Position numbers and translations under genes: made by a program
Source of the DNA: Streptomyces coeruleorubidus
GTDB lineage: Bacteria; Actinomycetota; Actinomycetes; Streptomycetales; Streptomycetaceae
Reading direction: 5' to 3'
NCBI RefSeq assembly: GCF_028885415.1
Contig: NZ_CP118527.1
Coordinates: forward strand, 6,200,001-6,264,000
DNA: 64,000 nucleotides
The notes under the pieces: generated by a model
Database searches by the model: none
The model's input: the letters and a program-made list of their open reading frames with translations, nothing else
Told to the model about the DNA's origin: nothing
Part shown: piece by piece, positions 23,866-33,940 of the stretch
Numbering within the stretch: position 1 is the first letter of the stretch
Layout: each line of letters starts with the position of its first letter

Positions 23866-23894
23866 TTGTGAGACGCGATATATCGCGTTATGGT
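23866..23894 (+). promoter_or_regulatory. ABC exporter promoter with a palindromic operator in the spacer
   Basis: The -35 TTGTGA (23866-23871) and -10 TATGGT (23889-23894) are 17 bp apart. The spacer is filled by the perfect 16-bp palindrome ACGCGATATATCGCGT (23873-23888). A repressor bound there would block RNA polymerase directly, as known for TetR/PadR/MarR-controlled drug exporters. Confidence 0.65.
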
Positions 23895-23953
23895 GTGTCT
23901 GTGCGAAACCTGATCCATCCTGTCCGGCGATTCCCGAAGACGTGGAGACATTT

Positions 23954-24931
23954 ATGCCAGGCGCCATCTATGCCGAAGGTCTGGTCAAGACCTTCGGTGA
24001 CGTAAGGGCCTTGGACGGCGTCGACCTCGACGTGCCCGAGGGCACGGTCCTCGGCCTGCTCGGGCCGAACGGCGCGGGCAAGACGACCACCGTCCGCTGC
24101 CTGACCACCCTGCTGCGCCCCGACAGCGGACGGGCGGTCGTCGCGGGCATCGACGTGCTCAAACAGCCCGACGCCGTCCGCCGCTCCATCGGCCTGTCCG
24201 GCCAGTTCGCGGCCGTCGACGAGTACCTGACCGGCCGCGAGAACCTGCAGATGGTCGGTCAGCTCTACCAGATGAAGGCCAAGGCGGCGAAGGAGCGCGC
24301 GGCCGAGCTGCTGGAGCAGTTCCACCTCACGGACGCGGCCGACCGCCCCACCAAGACCTACTCCGGGGGCATGCGCCGCAGGCTCGACCTCGCCGCGGCC
24401 CTCGTCGTCTCGCCGCCCGTGATGTTCATGGACGAGCCGACGACCGGCCTCGACCCCCGCAACCGCCAGCAGCTGTGGGAGGTCATCAAGCACCTGGTCT
24501 CCGGCGGCACGACGCTGCTGCTGACCACGCAGTACCTGGAAGAGGCCGACCACCTGGCGCACGACATCGCGGTGGTCGACCACGGCCGGGTCATCGCCAA
24601 GGGCACCTCCGACCAGCTCAAGGCCCGCACCGGCGGCGAGCGCGTCGAGGTCGTGGTGCACGAGCGCGAGCACATCCAGGCCGCCGCCGAGGTGCTCGCC
24701 GGCTTCGGCAAGGGCGACACCACGGTCGAGGAGCACATGCGCAAGCTCACCGCGCCCGTGACCGGCGGCGCCAAGCTCCTCGCCGAGGTCATCCGCGAAC
24801 TGGACACCCGAGGCATCGAGATCGACGACATCGGCCTGCGCCGGCCGACCCTCGACGACGTCTTCCTGTCACTGACGGGACACGTGGCCGAGGCGAAGAA
24901 CGAGGAGACCGACGAGGAGGCCGCGAAGTGA
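23954..24931 (+). CDS. DrrA-type ABC transporter ATP-binding protein
   Basis: A 325-residue ATPase of the daunorubicin-resistance family. Walker A is GPNGAGKT (37-44), the signature is YSGGMRRRLDLAAAL, Walker B is VMFMDEPTTGLD, and the H-loop lies in LLLTTQYLEEADHLA. The ~90-residue C-terminal extension is typical of DrrA. With the permease encoded next it should export a hydrophobic compound. The start at 23954 is chosen because GGAG is 6 bases upstream; GTG at 23942 adds four residues. Expression is probably controlled through the spacer palindrome. Confidence 0.93.
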   Translation: MPGAIYAEGLVKTFGDVRALDGVDLDVPEGTVLGLLGPNGAGKTTTVRCLTTLLRPDSGRAVVAGIDVLKQPDAVRRSIGLSGQFAAVDEYLTGRENLQMVGQLYQMKAKAAKERAAELLEQFHLTDAADRPTKTYSGGMRRRLDLAAALVVSPPVMFMDEPTTGLDPRNRQQLWEVIKHLVSGGTTLLLTTQYLEEADHLAHDIAVVDHGRVIAKGTSDQLKARTGGERVEVVVHEREHIQAAAEVLAGFGKGDTTVEEHMRKLTAPVTGGAKLLAEVIRELDTRGIEIDDIGLRRPTLDDVFLSLTGHVAEAKNEETDEEAAK

Positions 24932-25785
24932 GCGCCGTCACCGACACCGTGCGGGTCGCGCCGGCCGCGAACCCGGTCAGCCAGTCCATCCGCGACTCGA
25001 TGGTCGTCGCGAAACGCAACCTGATCCGCATGTCCCGGATCCCGGAGATGATCATCTACGGGCTGATCCAGCCGATCATGTTCGTGGTGCTGTTCACCTA
25101 CGTCTTCGGCGGCTCCATGCAGATCGGCAGCAGCACCAGCGCCGTCGACTACAAGAACTTCCTGATGGCGGGCATCTTCGCGCAGACCGTCACGTTCGCC
25201 ACCGCCAGCTCCGGCGCCGGTATCGCCGACGACATGCACAAGGGCCTCATCGACCGTTTCCGCTCCCTGCCCATGGCACGCGGTGCTGTCCTCACCGGGC
25301 GCACCCTCGCCGACTCCGTGCAGACGGCCCTCACCCTGGTCGTCCTCGCGGTGGTCGCCCTCCTGGTCGGCTGGCGCGTCGGGTCGGACGGCGACACCAA
25401 CCTCGGCAAGGTGCTCGGGGCCTTCGGCCTGCTGCTCCTGCTCGGCTACGCGTTCACCTGGATCGGCGCCCTGATCGGCATGTCCGTCCGGACCCCGGAG
25501 GCGGCCACCTCCAGCGGGCTGATCTGGCTCTTCCCGGTCACGTTCATCTCGAACGCGTTCGTGGACACCAGCCACATGACCCCGTGGCTGCGCCATATCG
25601 CCGAATGGAACCCCTTCAGCGCCACGGTCCAGGCCTGCCGCGTGCTGTTCGCCAACCCGGGCCAGTCGCAGTCGGACGCCTGGCCCATGCAGCACCCCGT
25701 GTGGGCCTCGCTGATCTACTCGATCCTGATCCTGGTCGTCTTCCGGACGCTGGCGGTGCGCAAGTACCGTTCCGCGACGGCATGA
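24928..25785 (+). CDS. DrrB-type ABC-2 transporter permease
   Basis: A 285-residue membrane protein with six predicted transmembrane helices. The IPEMIIYGLIQPIMFVVLFTYVFGG beginning, the DDMHKGLIDRFRSLPMAR loop and the TWIGALIGMSVRTPEAA segment are ABC-2/DrrB signatures. Its GTG overlaps the stop of the ATPase gene (GTGA), so the two are translationally coupled. A perfect 10-bp hairpin follows 3 bp after the stop. Confidence 0.92.
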   Translation: MSAVTDTVRVAPAANPVSQSIRDSMVVAKRNLIRMSRIPEMIIYGLIQPIMFVVLFTYVFGGSMQIGSSTSAVDYKNFLMAGIFAQTVTFATASSGAGIADDMHKGLIDRFRSLPMARGAVLTGRTLADSVQTALTLVVLAVVALLVGWRVGSDGDTNLGKVLGAFGLLLLLGYAFTWIGALIGMSVRTPEAATSSGLIWLFPVTFISNAFVDTSHMTPWLRHIAEWNPFSATVQACRVLFANPGQSQSDAWPMQHPVWASLIYSILILVVFRTLAVRKYRSATA

Positions 25786-25788
25786 CAT

Positions 25789-25819
25789 TGCCCCCGGCGC
25801 CGCGAGGCTGCCGGGGGCA
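25789..25819. terminator. Bidirectional terminator between the ABC exporter and greA
   Basis: TGCCCCCGGC pairs with GCCGGGGGCA around an 11-nt loop, between convergent genes. Confidence 0.8.
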
Positions 25820-25838
25820 GGTCAAGACGTCGGCTGTA

Positions 25839-26336
25839 TCAGCCCTCGTACGGCTCGGCCTTGAGGATCTTCACCGAGGCCTTCTTGCCGTTCGGCAGCT
25901 CGTACTGCGCGTCCTCGCCGACCTTGTGGCCGATCACGCCGGTGCCCAGCGGGGACTGCGGGGAGTACGTCTCGATGTCGGCGCTCGCGTACTCGCGTGA
26001 GGCGAGCAGGAACGTCAGCGTGTCGTCCTCGTCACCGTCGAACGCGATCGTGACGACCATGCCGGGCGCCACGGCGCCGTCCGCCGCGGGGGCCTCACCG
26101 ACCTTGGCGTTCTCGAGGAGCTGGGTGAGCTGGCGCACACGGAGTTCCTGCTTGCCCTGCTCCTCCTTGGCTGCGTGGTACCCGCCGTTCTCACGCAGGT
26201 CGCCCTCCTCGCGTGCGGCGGCGATCTTCGCGGAGATCTCCGCCCGCGCGGGACCAGTAAGGTACTCAAGCTCAGCCTTGAGCTTGTTGTACGCCTCCTG
26301 GGTCAGCCAGGTGACGTTCTCGCTGGTCTGGGTCAC
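25839..26336 (-). CDS. greA: Transcription elongation factor GreA
   Basis: A 165-residue protein with the N-terminal antiparallel coiled coil (LTQEAYNKLKAELEYLTGPARAEISAKIAAAREEGDLRENGGYHAAKEEQG), which carries the acidic tip EEGDLREN, and a C-terminal FKBP-like domain. It reactivates backtracked RNA polymerase by stimulating transcript cleavage. GTG at 26336 has GAGGAGC upstream; a longer frame to 26366 lacks an RBS. It is monocistronic and convergent with the exporter operon. Confidence 0.96.
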   Translation of the reverse strand: MTQTSENVTWLTQEAYNKLKAELEYLTGPARAEISAKIAAAREEGDLRENGGYHAAKEEQGKQELRVRQLTQLLENAKVGEAPAADGAVAPGMVVTIAFDGDEDDTLTFLLASREYASADIETYSPQSPLGTGVIGHKVGEDAQYELPNGKKASVKILKAEPYEG

Positions 26337-26515
26337 AGGTGCTCCTCGTAGGTACTGGGAATACAAAGCATCGCCCTACCCAGAAGCATGTTCCTTCACG
26401 GATGGGCGAAACCACGAGCCTAACAATTCAGGAGCAGAAGGGGGAGGACATAAGCCACCAGTTTCGCGTCAACGCAGGTCAGCGCCTACGTATTGCAGGT
26501 GACTCCGGCGGGGTC

Positions 26516-26914
26516 TCAGCCGGTGTGGCAGCCCAGCAGCTCGGCCGTCGTCCCCGGGGAGGTCGTACGGAGCGTGACGACCTTGTCGATGCGGGTGGCG
26601 TCCCCGTCGAAGCGGAAATCGGCCCGGCCGACCTCGGCACCGTTCTCGGCCTGCGAGCGCACGGTGCAGTAGCCGTCGGTGCCGGCGTCCTTGCGGACCT
26701 CCAGGTGCACCTGCACGGAATCCTTGCCGGGCTCGAAGCTGATCACCTCGGCGCTGATCTCGCTCTGGGCGACGTAGTGGTAGCCGAACCAGCCGACGAG
26801 CCCCAGCAGCGCCGCCGCGAGGACAGCGCCGACGACCTTGAGAGTGCGGTCGGCGCGCTCGTCCGAGGAACGGCCGTAACGTCCCTCGGGCAGTCGCGTG
26901 CTCGCCGTGCTCAT
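26516..26914 (-). CDS. DUF4307 membrane protein
   Basis: A 132-residue protein: a charged N-terminus containing RYGR, one transmembrane helix (VVGAVLAAALLGLVGWFGYHYV), and an exported beta-rich domain with two Cys (GYCTVRSQ and the C-terminal LLGCHTG) that could form a disulfide. This is the actinobacterial DUF4307 pattern. Function unknown. GGAGGA precedes the ATG by 5 bases. It lies between greA and the divergent mca, an order I recall as conserved in Streptomyces. Confidence 0.85.
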   Translation of the reverse strand: MSTASTRLPEGRYGRSSDERADRTLKVVGAVLAAALLGLVGWFGYHYVAQSEISAEVISFEPGKDSVQVHLEVRKDAGTDGYCTVRSQAENGAEVGRADFRFDGDATRIDKVVTLRTTSPGTTAELLGCHTG

Positions 26915-27061
26915 GATCGTCCTCCAGACAGGGCCGGGACGAACGTCCCATAAGGGGGCCCGGGACCCGGTCCCGGAATTATTCGCCCCCCGATTCGGTC
27001 ACTATAGAAGCCGCTGATTGCGCCGACGCACACAGGGCGCCGACTTACTGAGGATTGAGTC

Positions 27062-27943
27062 TTGACTGACCAGTTGCGACTGATGGCCGTTCATGCCCAC
27101 CCCGACGACGAGTCGAGCAAGGGCGCGGCGACCATGGCGAAGTACGTGTCCGAGGGGGTGGACGTGCTGGTCGTGACCTGCACGGGCGGGGAACGCGGCT
27201 CCATCCTCAATCCGAAGCTCCAGGGGGACAGGTACGTCGAGGAGCACATCCACGAGGTACGCAAGAAGGAGATGGACGAGGCCCGGGAGATCCTGGGCGT
27301 CAAGCAGGAGTGGCTCGGCTTCGTCGATTCGGGCCTGCCCGAGGGCGACCCGCTGCCGCCGCTGCCGGAGGGCTGCTTCGCCCTGGAGGACGTCGACCAC
27401 GCGGCCGGTGAGCTGGTGCGGAAGATCCGCTCCTTCCGTCCCCAGGTGATCACCACCTACGACGAGAACGGCGGCTACCCGCACCCCGACCACATCATGA
27501 CCCACAAGATCTCGATGGTGGCGTTCGAGGGGGCGGCGGACACCGAGAAGTACCCGGAGGCCGAGTACGGCCCCGCGTACCAGCCGAAGAAGCTCTACTA
27601 CAACCAGGGCTTCAACCGCCCCCGCACCGAGGCGCTGCACCAGGCGATGCTCGACCGGGGCCTGGAGTCGCCCTACGGGGACTGGCTCAAGCGCTGGGAC
27701 GAGTTCGGCATGAAGGAGCGCACGCTCACCACGCACGTCCCCTGCGGCGACTTCTACGAGATCCGCGACAAGGCGCTGATCGCGCACGCCACGCAGATCG
27801 ACCCCGACGGCGGCTGGTTCAAGGTCCCGATGGACATCCAGCAGGAGGTCTGGCCGACGGAGGAGTACGAGCTGGCGAAGTCCCTCGTCGATACCTCCCT
27901 CCCCGAGGACGACCTCTTCGCGGGCGTCCGCGACAATGCCTGA
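27062..27943 (+). CDS. mca: Mycothiol S-conjugate amidase
   Basis: A 293-residue zinc amidase of the MshB/Mca (LmbE) family. It cleaves mycothiol S-conjugates of electrophiles to a mercapturic acid, which is exported, and GlcN-inositol. The zinc motif is HAHPDDES (His13, Asp16), with a second histidine in YPHPDHIMTH. Mca rather than MshB is favoured by length and by the C-terminal KVPMDIQQEVWPTEEYELAKS segment. The start is TTG with TGAGGA upstream. It overlaps the next small gene by 8 bp. Confidence 0.95.
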   Translation: MTDQLRLMAVHAHPDDESSKGAATMAKYVSEGVDVLVVTCTGGERGSILNPKLQGDRYVEEHIHEVRKKEMDEAREILGVKQEWLGFVDSGLPEGDPLPPLPEGCFALEDVDHAAGELVRKIRSFRPQVITTYDENGGYPHPDHIMTHKISMVAFEGAADTEKYPEAEYGPAYQPKKLYYNQGFNRPRTEALHQAMLDRGLESPYGDWLKRWDEFGMKERTLTTHVPCGDFYEIRDKALIAHATQIDPDGGWFKVPMDIQQEVWPTEEYELAKSLVDTSLPEDDLFAGVRDNA

Positions 27944-28202
27944 CATGAGCGCAAGCGCAAGCCTGGCAATGACGCACCTCGTCTCCTTCGCCAAGGAGGT
28001 CGACGAGGACAAGGTCACCCCCGGCGTTCTCGGCTTCATCGTCTTCGCGGCGATGGCCCTGGCGGTGTGGGCCCTGATGAAGTCGATGAGCCGGCACATG
28101 AACAGGGTCGACTTCACCCAGGTCCCGGACCCCAAGGCCGAGCAGGCGGAGTCGGAGCCCGCGGACGCGGAGGCCTCCGGCCAGGCCAAGCAGCAGGGCT
28201 GA
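27936..28202 (+). CDS. Small membrane protein coupled to mca
   Basis: An 88-residue protein with one or two hydrophobic segments (GVLGFIVFAAMALAVWALMKSM) and a Pro/Glu/Ala-rich tail. The ATG at 27936 lies inside the mca stop region; an alternative ATG is at 27945. The overlap suggests cotranslation with mca. No function is known. Confidence 0.75.
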   Translation: MPDMSASASLAMTHLVSFAKEVDEDKVTPGVLGFIVFAAMALAVWALMKSMSRHMNRVDFTQVPDPKAEQAESEPADAEASGQAKQQG

Positions 28203-28239
28203 CGCCCCCTCCCGGGGCGACCGTCTCTCCCCGGGGGCG

Positions 28240-28268
28240 CCCGTCGGCGGCCGTTCGCCGCCGACGGG
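28240..28268. terminator. Bidirectional terminator after the mca operon
   Basis: A perfect 12-bp stem CCCGTCGGCGGC and its complement around a CGTTC loop, between convergent genes. Confidence 0.8.
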
Positions 28269-28279
28269 TGTCGCGTGCC

Positions 28280-31200
28280 CTACGGCTTCGACTCCACCGC
28301 CACCCCCATCACCTCCCGCGCATGCCGGTTCGGCACCATGCCCAGGCGCCAGGCCTGCCAGCCCGCCTCCAGGGTCACGCCCCGTTCCAGCAGCAGGGCG
28401 TACGCGTCGAGGTAGTCGTCCAGCTTCTGGTCGCGCAGCGGATGGCTCGCGCGGGACAGCTGGGCCAGCTCCTCCTGGGCCACGGCCGTGCCGACCTCCA
28501 TGCCGCCGGGGGCCGCGTACGGCAGTAGCGTGCAGCGCAGGAAGCGGGCCCAGTCCTCGCCCCGGCGGTCGCCGTACGACGTGAAGAGGTTCGCCGCCTC
28601 GTCGACAAGCGTCAGCGCCTGCTGGGTGCGGGCGTTGCCCGCGTCCACGACCGCCAGTTCCAGGCAGGTCCACGCCTCGCCGTGGGCGACGCCGATGCGC
28701 TGGAAGTCGGCTCGGGCGTCGACCAGGAGCTGGCGGGCGAAGCCCGAGTTGCGCAGCGAGCCCGTCTGGGCCGCGCGCTGGTCGCGGGTGACGCGCGCCG
28801 AGTGGTGGCGGGCGCAGGCCAGGCCGTAGACGTCCCGCATGCGGGAGAACATCGTGCGGGAGCGTTCCAGTTCGCGGACCGCCTGGTCCAGATTGCCCGT
28901 CTCCTCCAGGGCCTGGCCCAGGTAGTACAGCGTCCACGCCTCGCCGCGGGCGTCCTCGTTCTCGCGGTGCCGGGCGGCGGCCCCGCGCAGTTCCTCCACG
29001 GCCGGGGACGCGTCACCGGCGACCAGCCGGGCGCGGGCCAGCTGGGTCAGGGCCCAGGCCTCGCCGCGGGCGTCGCGGGTGCGGCCGTACAGCTCCAGGG
29101 CCGCGCGCAGCTCTGACTCGGCGCGCGGGACGTCGCCCATGCGCAGGCCGAGCTGGCCGAGCTGGAAGTGGGCCCACGCCTGGCCGTGCACGGATTCGCC
29201 GGCGCGGTGCAGCACCAGCGACTCGGTGAGCAGGTCCAGCGCCTCGGCGACCCGGGCGCGGTCCCGCTCCACCGCCGCCAGGGCGTGCATCGTCCACGCC
29301 CGGTCCGTCGCCAGCTCGGGGGAGGACTGCAGGGCCAGGGCCTCGCGGAGCTTCGCCGACGCCTCCGTCAGATTGCCCTGGTGGTGCAGGGTGATGCCGA
29401 GGGAGCACAGTGCGCGGGCGGCCCCCGCGTCGTGATGGGCCTCCCGGTAGAGGTCCACGACCGAGGTCAGGGTGGTGCGGGCCTTGTCCAGTTCGCCCAG
29501 CTGCCGTGCCGCGATGCCGGTGCGCCACTGCACCGAGCGGACCAGCAGGCCCTGGTCCACCGCCTGGGCCAGCTCGCTGATCTCGCCCAGGCGGTAGAGG
29601 TCTCCGCGCAGCAGGCAGTAGTCGCACAGGGCGCCCAGGAGGTTCAGGACCGCCGCCTGGTTCACGCCCTCGGCGTGCCGCAGCGCCGCCGTGATGAAGC
29701 TCGACTCGTCGTCCAGCCAGCGCAGCGCCTCGTCGAGGGAGGGGAAGCCGTAGGGGCTGAAGCGGTTCGTGCGGGTCGACATGTTGCCGTCGACCATGCG
29801 CAGCACCGAGTCGGCCAGCTCGGCGTAGTTCACGATCAGCCGTTCCTGGGCCGCCGTGCGCTCGGCCGGTTCCTCCTCGTCGAGGAGCCTGGCCTGGGCG
29901 AAGGAGCGGACCAGGTCGTGCAGCCGGTAGCGGTCGCCCCGGACGTGGTCGATCAGCCCCGCGCGGGTCAGGGCCTGGAGATGGCGTTTGGCCTCCGCCT
30001 CGTCGGTGGCCAGCAGCGCGGCGGCCGCGGCGGCGCCCAGCGAGGCCCGGCCGGCCAGGGCCAGGCGGCGCAGCAGCCGCCGTACGGGCTCCGGCTGGTC
30101 GGTGTAGCGCAGCCACAGGGCGCGTTCGACCGGCTCGACCGGGCCGTACGCGCCGAGGTCCGTGGCCAGCGCGCGCGGCGAGCGCGGGCCGAGGCACGAG
30201 CCGGCGATGCGCAGCGCCAGGGGCAGCCCGCCGCACAGCTCCCGGACCCGGTCGGCGGACTCGGCGTCGTACGGACCGGACCGGTCCTGCGCCGCCGCGC
30301 CCAGCAGTTCCTCCGCACCGGCAGCGTCCAGCGGCTCCACCGTCAGCTGATGCACCCGCGCGGGCAGACCGCCCAGCTCCAGCGGGCCCCGCGCGGTCAC
30401 CAGCACCAGGCTGTCGGACCGCTCCGGGACCAGGGCGCGGACCTGCTCGGCGTCCGAGGCGTCGTCCAGGACGACCGTGACCGGCAGGCCGGTCAGATGC
30501 TGGTGGTACAGCTCGCTCAGCCGCTTGACCTGCTGGTCGGGGGAGGAGCGCTCGCGGAACAGCAGTTGCTCGCGGGGCGCGCCGAGCCGGTTGAGCAGGT
30601 GCAGCAGGGCGTCGCGGGCGGACAGCGGGGACTCGCCCGGGCTGTCGGAGCGCAGGTCGACGACGCAGGCGCCGCGGAAGTAGTCCTTCAGATCGTGCGT
30701 GGCGTGCACCGCGAGGGTCGTACGGCCGCTGCCGGGCGTGCCGTGCAGGACGACCACCGTCGGCTGGGTCTCCGTACTCGCCCGGGCCGCCTGCACCCAC
30801 TGCCGGATCTGCGCCAGCTCGTGCCGCCGCCCCGCGAACGGCTGAGCCGGTTCCGGGAGCTGCGCGAAGGACTGCTCCAGCACGTTGCGCCCGCGCGCCG
30901 CCGCGCTCTTGTCGGCGCCCCGCAGCCGCGGCCCCGTCTGCTTCGGCCCGGTGGAGGCGGCGAGCACCCGCTGCTGGTCCAGGAACGGCCTGATACCGCG
31001 CACCTCCAGTGCCGTCAGCCACTGCAGCCGCAGCTGTTCGGGCCCGCCCGGCTGGCTCACGGCCCCGGCCCGGTGGTGTGCGGCCGGCAGGTGCGAGCCG
31101 ACGACCTTCACGACGGTCGCCGCGGCGCCCACGACACCCACGGTCACGCCCGCGCCCAGCGCCGTCCCGGTACTCGTGCCCAGGGCCATGTCGGCGACGA

Positions 31201-31477
31201 CGGCCGCGACCGCCGCGACCCCGGCCACCAGCAGCGGTGTTCCGGCGCCCTCCCGGGCGTAGCGCTGACCGAAGGTGAGCTGCCCGGCCGCCGCCTCGTC
31301 CAGGGCGCGCGTGTAGGCCTCGTACTCCTCGGCCGCGCTCTGCGCCATCGCGTCGAGCGCCCCGCGCGCCCGCGCGAGCAGCACCTTCCCGTCCGTGCGC
31401 CCGCCCGTGCGGCGTACTTCCTCCTCCACGGCCCGTGCCAACAGCCGCTCGGCCTCCGCCCGATGACTGTCCCGCAT
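28280..31477 (-). CDS. Membrane-associated STAND ATPase with TPR repeats
   Basis: A 1065-residue protein. Residues ~80-125 contain two hydrophobic stretches (LLVAGVAAVAAVVADMAL, LGAGVTVGVVGAAATVVKVV). An NB-ARC/AfsR-like NTPase follows, with P-loop HGTPGSGRTTLAVH (about 245-258, Arg instead of Lys in the usual GKT), Walker B-like VTVVLDDAS, and GGLPLALRIAG. A winged-helix part comes next, then TPR repeats from about residue 620 to the end. There is no SARP DNA-binding domain, so it is not AfsR itself. It probably acts as a signal-responsive oligomeric switch. The start MRDSHRAE has GGAGGGGGA seven bases upstream; the frame remains open 240 bp further. Confidence 0.8.
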   Translation of the reverse strand: MRDSHRAEAERLLARAVEEEVRRTGGRTDGKVLLARARGALDAMAQSAAEEYEAYTRALDEAAAGQLTFGQRYAREGAGTPLLVAGVAAVAAVVADMALGTSTGTALGAGVTVGVVGAAATVVKVVGSHLPAAHHRAGAVSQPGGPEQLRLQWLTALEVRGIRPFLDQQRVLAASTGPKQTGPRLRGADKSAAARGRNVLEQSFAQLPEPAQPFAGRRHELAQIRQWVQAARASTETQPTVVVLHGTPGSGRTTLAVHATHDLKDYFRGACVVDLRSDSPGESPLSARDALLHLLNRLGAPREQLLFRERSSPDQQVKRLSELYHQHLTGLPVTVVLDDASDAEQVRALVPERSDSLVLVTARGPLELGGLPARVHQLTVEPLDAAGAEELLGAAAQDRSGPYDAESADRVRELCGGLPLALRIAGSCLGPRSPRALATDLGAYGPVEPVERALWLRYTDQPEPVRRLLRRLALAGRASLGAAAAAALLATDEAEAKRHLQALTRAGLIDHVRGDRYRLHDLVRSFAQARLLDEEEPAERTAAQERLIVNYAELADSVLRMVDGNMSTRTNRFSPYGFPSLDEALRWLDDESSFITAALRHAEGVNQAAVLNLLGALCDYCLLRGDLYRLGEISELAQAVDQGLLVRSVQWRTGIAARQLGELDKARTTLTSVVDLYREAHHDAGAARALCSLGITLHHQGNLTEASAKLREALALQSSPELATDRAWTMHALAAVERDRARVAEALDLLTESLVLHRAGESVHGQAWAHFQLGQLGLRMGDVPRAESELRAALELYGRTRDARGEAWALTQLARARLVAGDASPAVEELRGAAARHRENEDARGEAWTLYYLGQALEETGNLDQAVRELERSRTMFSRMRDVYGLACARHHSARVTRDQRAAQTGSLRNSGFARQLLVDARADFQRIGVAHGEAWTCLELAVVDAGNARTQQALTLVDEAANLFTSYGDRRGEDWARFLRCTLLPYAAPGGMEVGTAVAQEELAQLSRASHPLRDQKLDDYLDAYALLLERGVTLEAGWQAWRLGMVPNRHAREVMGVAVESKP

Positions 31478-31715
31478 GTCACGTCCCCCTCCGGCGGCAA
31501 CGGCGTGCTCGCTAGTCACCTCGGTCGATCCCTCGGTCGTTTCCTTGGTCAAGTGTGCTGCCGACGGCGCATCGGGGCGAGGGGGCGTGCCCCGCCCGAT
31601 TCTGTGAAGACACGGGCCCGTTGGTGTACGGCGCACCCGGCGGGCGTGCGCCGGGCGCGGCGCCCGCGCGACGCCTGCCGCGTGCCGGGCCGGGTACTGC
31701 GGCAGGATGGACACC

Positions 31716-33803
<2,088 letters not shown>

Positions 33804-33940
33804 AGTCGGGAATCAACGGAAACACGCTCTTTATCTGAACAGCCCCCAGACTTCACAGTTCCCCCATAACCTCTGCACAGTGCCGTGACGGATGAGGTGA
33901 ATCGCCACGGCGGGGGGTTCTGGGATCTGGGGGGATCTGT

